DNA from: Bacteroidales bacterium
GTDB taxonomy: Bacteria > Bacteroidota > Bacteroidia > Bacteroidales > UBA932
Length of the DNA stretch: 35,027 nt
NCBI GenBank assembly: GCA_016282145.1
Contig: JAEEJZ010000028.1
Location: 1-35,027 of the forward strand
Reading direction: 5' to 3'
Shown here piece after piece: positions 30,658 to 35,027 of the stretch. Under the pieces are notes generated by a model. That model ran no database searches and was not told where the DNA came from. It saw nothing but the letters and a program-made list of their open reading frames with translations. The translations under genes and the position numbers were made by a program. Numbering within the stretch: position 1 is the stretch's first letter; each line of letters begins with the position of its first letter.

Positions 30658-30815
30658 TGTAGTATAAGCGTGTTTAGTAACTATCTAAAAATAAGCTGCT
30701 GCAACTTTTGTCAGGAGTCCTCTGCTCCCTGTTGCTGCGCAACCCTATCCGGGTAAATGGTCGCAGAGAACAGCCTGCCATCGTTTAATGCAGCACCTTA
30801 TTTTTTTAGTACCAG
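30658..30815 (-). other. 158-base leader between argD and argF' with hairpin potential
   Basis: This is the only long gap inside the argC-argH run. It contains a short palindrome GTTGC-3-GCAAC (30731-30743), a second related segment gctgctgcaac (about 30698-30708) that can pair imperfectly with it, and an A/T-rich stretch near argF' that reads TTATTTTT on the transcript. This may be an attenuator or a processing site. No reading frame or known riboswitch was recognised, and no TAnnTTTG promoter is evident. Confidence 0.35.
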
Positions 30816-31940
30816 TCAATTTGTAAGGCTATTCCATGCTTGGATAAATCTATTGGCCGTTTCGGCGGAAACGGTCAGGGAGGGGAGCAGACGGATGACC
30901 GAGGCGCCGGCGGCGCCGGTGAAGAAGTGCTTTTCGAAAAGCAGCCGGTCCCGGAGGGTCTCATAGCCGGGCTGCAGTTCCAGCCCGATCATCAGGCCCC
31001 GTCCGCGGTATTCCTTGACAGCCTTGCTGCCTTCCAGTCCGCTGCGGAAAACTTCTCCGACGCGGGCGGCATTTTCCACCAGGTGTTCGCTCTCGATGAC
31101 GTCGAGCACGGCGATCGCGGCGCTGCAGGCCAGGTGATTGCCGCCGAAGGTGGTGCCGAGCATACCGTATTCGGCCGGGATGTTCGGAGAAATCAGTACG
31201 CCGCCGATGGGGAAGCCGTTGGCCATGCCCTTGGCGGAGGTGATGATATCGGCGTGCACGCCGCTGTGCTGATGGGCGTAGAACTGCCCGGTGCGGCCGT
31301 AGCCGGATTGGATTTCATCGGCGATGAGCAGGGTCCCCGTCCGGTCGCAGAGGCGGCGGAGTTCCTGCAGGAAGGCGTCCGTCGGCTCGTGGATGCCGGA
31401 TACGCCCTGGATGCCCTCGATGATGACGGCGGCGTATTCCCGGCTCTCCAGTTCCCGCTCCACCGCGGCGGCGTCGTTCAGTGCGACGAAACTGACCAGG
31501 GGATTGGCGTTGAAAGGGGAGCGGATCTTCGGATTGTCCGTGACCCCGACCGCTCCGCTGGTCCTGCCGTGGAAGGCCTTGGAGAAGGCCAGCACGCGGG
31601 CCCGGCCCGTGGTGAATGAGGCGAGTTTCAGCGCGTTCTCGTTGGCTTCGGCCCCGCTGTTGCAAAGAAAGAGCGAGTAGTCGTCATAACCGCTTACCCG
31701 CCCGAGCCGTTTTGCCAGTTCCTTTTGCAGGGAATTCTGCACGGCATTGGAATAGAAGCCCAGCCGCTGCAGCTGCTCGCTTACAACTTTGACGTAGTGC
31801 GGATGGCAGTGGCCGATGCTGATGACCGCATGGCCACCGTAGAGGTCGGTGTATTCCACCCCGTCCTTGTCCCACAAGGTCGTATCGAGACCCCGCACAG
31901 GCTCGATATCCCACAGTTTATATACTTTAAATAGGTCCAT
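30816..31940 (-). CDS. argD: acylornithine aminotransferase
   Basis: A 374-residue class III PLP-dependent aminotransferase that makes N-acylornithine from the semialdehyde, using glutamate. The cofactor site includes NSGAEANENALKLA, the aspartate of LIADEIQSGYGRTG, and the Schiff-base lysine in TSAKGMANGFPIGG. GTTFGGNHLACSAA binds the phosphate. It begins 3 bases after the argC stop. The acyl group is likely succinyl given the following transcarbamylase. Confidence 0.94.
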   Translation of the reverse strand: MDLFKVYKLWDIEPVRGLDTTLWDKDGVEYTDLYGGHAVISIGHCHPHYVKVVSEQLQRLGFYSNAVQNSLQKELAKRLGRVSGYDDYSLFLCNSGAEANENALKLASFTTGRARVLAFSKAFHGRTSGAVGVTDNPKIRSPFNANPLVSFVALNDAAAVERELESREYAAVIIEGIQGVSGIHEPTDAFLQELRRLCDRTGTLLIADEIQSGYGRTGQFYAHQHSGVHADIITSAKGMANGFPIGGVLISPNIPAEYGMLGTTFGGNHLACSAAIAVLDVIESEHLVENAARVGEVFRSGLEGSKAVKEYRGRGLMIGLELQPGYETLRDRLLFEKHFFTGAAGASVIRLLPSLTVSAETANRFIQAWNSLTN

Positions 31941-31943
31941 TGT

Positions 31944-32906
31944 CTAGAATGCGGAAGCTTTCAGTTTCAGTCCGGCGTCCTCCGGGAGGCCGAACATAAT
32001 GTTCATATTCTGCACCGCCTGTCCGGAAGCGCCCTTGAGCAGATTGTCGATCACGGAACTGACGACGAGCCGCCCTTCGTGCTTTTCCAGGCTGAGCAGG
32101 CACTTGTTCGTGTTGACGACCTGCTTCAGGTCCACCGGGACGTCGCTCACGAAAGTGAAGCGCGCATCGGCATAGAAATCCTTGTAAAGTTGCTTCGCTT
32201 CCTCTTCGGAGAGGGGACAGTCGAGATGCGCCGTGGCAAAGATGCCGCGCGTGAAATCTCCGCGCAGGGGGACGAAATCGATGCGGGCGGCGTCGCTGCC
32301 CTGCAGTTTCGAAAGGTTGCGGCAGATTTCTTTCAGGTGCTGGTGCGTAAAGACCTTGTAGGCGGAGATATTGTCCGAGCGCCAGCTGAAGTGCGTGGTT
32401 GCGCCGGGTTTGACGCCTGCGCCGGTAGAGCCGGTAATCGCGTTGACGCTGACTTCCCCGCGCAGCAGGCCCGCCTTTGCGAGCGGCAGGAGCGCCAGTT
32501 GTATCGCCGTGGCGAAGCAGCCGGGATTGGCCACTTTTTCCGCTGCGGCGATGCGGTCGCGCTGCCATTCGGGCAGGCCGTAGACATAGCCTTCGCTTTC
32601 GTCGCGGAAATCCTGCGCCAGGTCGATGATTTTCAGCCCTGCGGGCGCCTGGTGCGAAGCCCAGAACTCGGCGCTCATTCCGTGCGCTGAGCAGAGGAAA
32701 AGGGCGTCGATGCCCTCGAGGTCGATCCGGTCGGTGAAACGGAGTTCCGTATCGCCAAGCAGTCCGCCGTGGACTTCGTAGAGGAATTTTCCTGCGCTGC
32801 TTGTGGAATGCACCCAGGCGATGCGTGCCTCAGGATGGTTGACCAGAATTCTGATGAGTTCTCCGGCGGTGTAGCCCGCCCCTCCTATGATGCCGACCCG
32901 TATCAT
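31944..32906 (-). CDS. argC: N-acylglutamyl-phosphate reductase
   Basis: A 320-residue NADPH-dependent reductase. The Rossmann glycine motif is GIIGGAGYTAGELIRIL (5-21), and the catalytic cysteine is C130 in VANPGCFATAIQLA. The STGAGVKPGATTHFSWR stretch and the HQHLKEI histidine complete the substrate site. It is the first gene of the leftward arginine unit and has a -33/-7 promoter 17-48 bases upstream. On the other side of this promoter region the lipoprotein pair is transcribed divergently. Confidence 0.95.
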   Translation of the reverse strand: MIRVGIIGGAGYTAGELIRILVNHPEARIAWVHSTSSAGKFLYEVHGGLLGDTELRFTDRIDLEGIDALFLCSAHGMSAEFWASHQAPAGLKIIDLAQDFRDESEGYVYGLPEWQRDRIAAAEKVANPGCFATAIQLALLPLAKAGLLRGEVSVNAITGSTGAGVKPGATTHFSWRSDNISAYKVFTHQHLKEICRNLSKLQGSDAARIDFVPLRGDFTRGIFATAHLDCPLSEEEAKQLYKDFYADARFTFVSDVPVDLKQVVNTNKCLLSLEKHEGRLVVSSVIDNLLKGASGQAVQNMNIMFGLPEDAGLKLKASAF

Positions 32907-32922
32907 TTCTCGAAAATTTCTA

Positions 32923-32954
32923 CAAGATTAGTTATTTTTTTCGAGTTTGGCAAG
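32923..32954 (-). promoter_or_regulatory. promoter of the arginine unit (argC)
   Basis: On the minus strand CTTG (32951-32954), a 20-base spacer and TAATCTTG (32923-32930) give one mismatch in each box against TTTG and TAnnTTTG. The spacing is right, and the -7 box is 16 bases from the argC ATG. Confidence 0.45.
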
Positions 32955-32955
32955 T

Positions 32956-32977
32956 TGTTGAAAAACTGTTGAGAAAC
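32956..32977. repeat. 11-bp tandem direct repeat between divergent promoters
   Basis: tgttgaaaaac (32956-32966) is followed at once by tgttgagaaac (32967-32977), 10 of 11 identical. The period is about one helical turn, and the pair lies just upstream of the argC -33 box and 13 bases before the opposing promoter. It could be an operator. Confidence 0.55.
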
Positions 32978-32990
32978 TTTTGGTTGTCTC

Positions 32991-33022
32991 TATTGCGTGC
33001 TCAATTATTCGGTGTAATTTTG
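32991..33022 (+). promoter_or_regulatory. promoter of the small protein and lipoprotein
   Basis: TATTG (32991-32995), a 19-base spacer and TAATTTTG (33015-33022). The -7 box is an exact TAnnTTTG; the -33 box has one mismatch. The ATG of the small gene lies 40 bases downstream. Confidence 0.5.
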
Positions 33023-33062
33023 TAGCTTGAAAAATTCGTTTATTGAATTAAATCAACACTAT

Positions 33063-33206
33063 ATGCACAAAATTAAGAAAGAGACGTACGAACGTCCTGA
33101 TTGTAATTTGCGCGTGGTACGATTCGCGCAGAGCCTGCTGGCTTTTTCCACCGAGGGAAATACCATTCAAGATGCCAATCTTGAAGAGTGGGATGATGAA
33201 CTTTAA
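33063..33206 (+). CDS. 47-residue small protein with acidic tail, upstream of the lipoprotein
   Basis: A short frame from ATG at 33063 to TAA at 33204-33206. The product begins MHKIKKETYERPDCNLRVV, has a small hydrophobic patch (RFAQSLLAFS), and ends EEWDDEL. There is no signal peptide. It has its own promoter and is followed after 13 bases by the lipoprotein gene, so the two are probably cotranscribed. From memory, Bacteroidales genomes often carry short proteins of this style (basic start, cysteine, leucine patch, small polar residues, acidic Trp-rich end) before fimbrillin-like genes; I know of no established function. The good promoter, position and typical pattern make it more than a chance frame. 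Confidence 0.6.
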   Translation: MHKIKKETYERPDCNLRVVRFAQSLLAFSTEGNTIQDANLEEWDDEL

Positions 33207-33219
33207 AAACGACTGCCTT

Positions 33220-35027
33220 ATGAAGAATCTTTTTAAAGTCCTTTTCGTCGCCGCTGCGACCACTGTGCTTTTTGCTTGCACAAAGGAAACTGAATCCGAA
33301 ACCGGAATTATCCGCACCGTGCAGTTCGCTGCCGGCCCTGTATCCAAAACCGTATTCGGCACGCCAGCCGATGGTAAAGTCCCTACGCTTTGGACAGATA
33401 CCAAAACTGTTGGTATTTCGTTGAATCTGGCAACTACCAAGCAGTCCACTAAACCTGAGCTGTTTGATGGTGGCGAAAGCGCCACTTTTAAGGCTGATAT
33501 CACCGACAGCGGTTCCTCCCCCTATACTTTCTATGCTGTGAGTCCGTATTCCTCAGTCGTCAGTGTCAACAGTTCATATCAATCCATCCAGGTGGAAATT
33601 CCGGCCAGCCAGACGCCGCTGGCTACCTCCGTCGACGAAAATGCACAGATACTGTATGCCAAATATGAAGCGGGCGACAGTTTCCCTACTACGCTCGTGG
33701 CTATGGATTTTGCCCATCTGACGGCTTACGGAAAGATATCCTTCTCCAATCTTGCCCTTGCTTCGAGTGAGACGATTTCCTCTGTCTCCCTTACGGCAGC
33801 CGAGAATTGGGCGGGCCGTTATTATTACTACGTCTCAGATGATAACCTGGAGGCGAGTTCCGCAGGGAAGACCATCACGCTTACCACTTCCAGCGCTACT
33901 GATATCTGGTTTGCCTGCGCTCCGGTAGATCTGGGTGGCAAGCAGGTCAAGGTGGTCATTGCTACGGACCAGGGTAATACCTATACCAAACGGATTACCA
34001 TTCCCGAGGGTGAAAAATATCTTTTCAAGTCAGGGAAAGTCAATGCCTTTACCATCAATATGAACGGTATTGAGCCCGACGGCCCCGTCCAGTACGAACT
34101 GGTGACCAATCCTGCAGACCTTACTGTGGGCAGTCAGGTCATCATTGCCGCGCCCGGAACCACGGCGATCGCTATGAGTACCACCCAGAATGGCAACAAC
34201 CGCGGCCAGACGAGCGTGACCAAGTCTTCGGACGGTTCTGCGATTACCAGCCCCGGTGATGCCGTGCAGATTCTTACCGTCGAGGCCGGTAACATTGCGA
34301 ATACCATCGCATTCTCTACCGGCGAAGGATATCTCTATGCTGCCAGTTCCGGAAGTAACTATCTCAGAACGGAAGAAACTCTCTCAGACAATAGTTCCTG
34401 GACGGTTGCCATTGATGATGTAACAGGCCAAGCGACAGTCCTTGCACAAGGCAACAATACCCGCAATTTGATGCGGTATAATAGTGGTAGCAGTATTTTC
34501 TCCTGCTATGCTTCCAACACAACAACAGGCACGCCTGTGTCTATCTACATCCTTGCCGTCGATTGGGTTCTGGACAACATCGCCGTAACGACGGCTCCCG
34601 ACAAGACCACGTATGAGGCGGGTGAGGACTTTGACCCGGCCGGCATGGTCGTTACCGCCCACTATGTGGATGCAGACGACAGTGAACACACAAAGGATGT
34701 AGTGATTGCAAATAGCGACCTGACCTTCGATCCGGAAACGGACCTTCAGGCGGGTACCACCAGCGTTACCATTTCCTACGGCGGAAAGGAAACGACGCAG
34801 GAAATTACCGTATCTGCAGCCAAGATTTGGGATCTGCAGAGCATCGCGGTTAGCACGGAGCCTGACAAGACCACCTACACCGAAGGTGAGTACTTTGACC
34901 CGACCGGACTCGTTGTCACTGCCACTTTCGAAGAGCGCGGTAATACGAGCAATACGAAGGACGTGGTTGTCGATAATGGCGATCTTGAGTTCACGCCCAG
35001 TACTTCCACTGCGCTGACCACCAGCGA
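33220..35027 (+). CDS. fimbrillin-like surface lipoprotein with Ig-like repeats (3' end beyond the window)
   Basis: An open frame of 602 codons from ATG at 33220 with no stop before the window ends. The signal peptide ends in the lipobox LFAC with the lipidated cysteine at residue 20, and the next residues (TKETESE) are acidic, as in Bacteroidota surface-export signals. Residues about 30-285 resemble fimbrillin/Mfa-like domains (SKTVFG, LWTDTKTVGISL, YTFYAVSPYSS). Residues about 290-447 form a module seen in many gut Bacteroidota secreted proteins (ELVTNPADLTVGSQVIIAA; AMSTTQNGNNRGQ; NLMRYNSGSSIFSCY). Two bacterial Ig-like (Big_3-type) repeats follow, about 449-534 and 535 onward, both with PDKTTYxxGExFDPxG. 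It is likely exposed on the outer membrane; its ligand or enzymatic partner, if any, lies beyond the edge. Confidence 0.8.
   Translation, partial: MKNLFKVLFVAAATTVLFACTKETESETGIIRTVQFAAGPVSKTVFGTPADGKVPTLWTDTKTVGISLNLATTKQSTKPELFDGGESATFKADITDSGSSPYTFYAVSPYSSVVSVNSSYQSIQVEIPASQTPLATSVDENAQILYAKYEAGDSFPTTLVAMDFAHLTAYGKISFSNLALASSETISSVSLTAAENWAGRYYYYVSDDNLEASSAGKTITLTTSSATDIWFACAPVDLGGKQVKVVIATDQGNTYTKRITIPEGEKYLFKSGKVNAFTINMNGIEPDGPVQYELVTNPADLTVGSQVIIAAPGTTAIAMSTTQNGNNRGQTSVTKSSDGSAITSPGDAVQILTVEAGNIANTIAFSTGEGYLYAASSGSNYLRTEETLSDNSSWTVAIDDVTGQATVLAQGNNTRNLMRYNSGSSIFSCYASNTTTGTPVSIYILAVDWVLDNIAVTTAPDKTTYEAGEDFDPAGMVVTAHYVDADDSEHTKDVVIANSDLTFDPETDLQAGTTSVTISYGGKETTQEITVSAAKIWDLQSIAVSTEPDKTTYTEGEYFDPTGLVVTATFEERGNTSNTKDVVVDNGDLEFTPSTSTALTTS

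Noticed and set aside
32907..33062. Classical ArgR box upstream of argC
   Set aside because: No 18-bp palindrome of the E. coli type is visible; only the 11-bp direct repeat was found.
33048..33503. 151-codon minus-strand frame opposite the small gene and lipoprotein
   Set aside because: It has no motif and overlaps the signal peptide and lipobox coding sequence of a well-supported gene on the other strand.

Overview
The window looks like a chromosomal segment of a GC-rich member of the Bacteroidales (Bacteroidota). The evidence is promoters of the Bacteroidota type (TAnnTTTG at -7, sometimes with a TTTG-like -33 element), an arginine pathway with the Bacteroides-type succinylornithine-like transcarbamylase, a TatA/TatC pair with no TatB in the window, and a fimbrillin-like lipoprotein with Bacteroidota-style modules at the right edge. 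I cannot name the genus.

Positions 1-7440 form a defence island that is clearly more AT-rich than the rest (for example 20 G+C in bases 3841-3900, against 42 G+C in 8281-8340). It holds the last codons of a type I restriction specificity gene (hsdS), a convergent tyrosine recombinase, two silent hsdS target-recognition cassettes placed head to head, an AAA ATPase, hsdR, a cluster of small hairpins, and a fusion of an AbiEi-like region with a minimal nucleotidyltransferase. Short inverted repeats lie exactly at the ends of the cassettes, so this is an invertible (phase-variable) restriction locus. hsdM and most of the expressed hsdS lie to the left of the window.

Positions 7577-19094 are one tightly packed minus-strand run of ten genes, mostly overlapping or a few bases apart: POT peptide transporter, zeta-like kinase, TldD, TldE/PmbA, SlyD-like FKBP with a Cys/His-rich tail, family 2 glycosyltransferase, TrkA, GrpE, DnaJ and a short RecQ. 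A sodium/bile-acid-type symporter (minus) and tatA-tatC (plus) follow, transcribed divergently from closely spaced promoters.

Positions 21064-32906 are a nitrogen and arginine block read leftwards: argC, argD, argF' (succinylornithine type), argB, argE-like deacylase, argH, carB, gdhA and an exported class I glutamine-amidotransferase-like hydrolase. Together they make carbamoyl phosphate, citrulline and arginine from glutamate. argG, carA, argA/argJ and argR are not in the window.

The right edge, 33063-35027, carries a 47-residue acidic-tailed small protein followed 13 bases later by a lipoprotein gene that runs off the window. The longest stretch with no gene is 6426-6662, which holds the hairpin cluster; no tRNA, rRNA or CRISPR array was seen.
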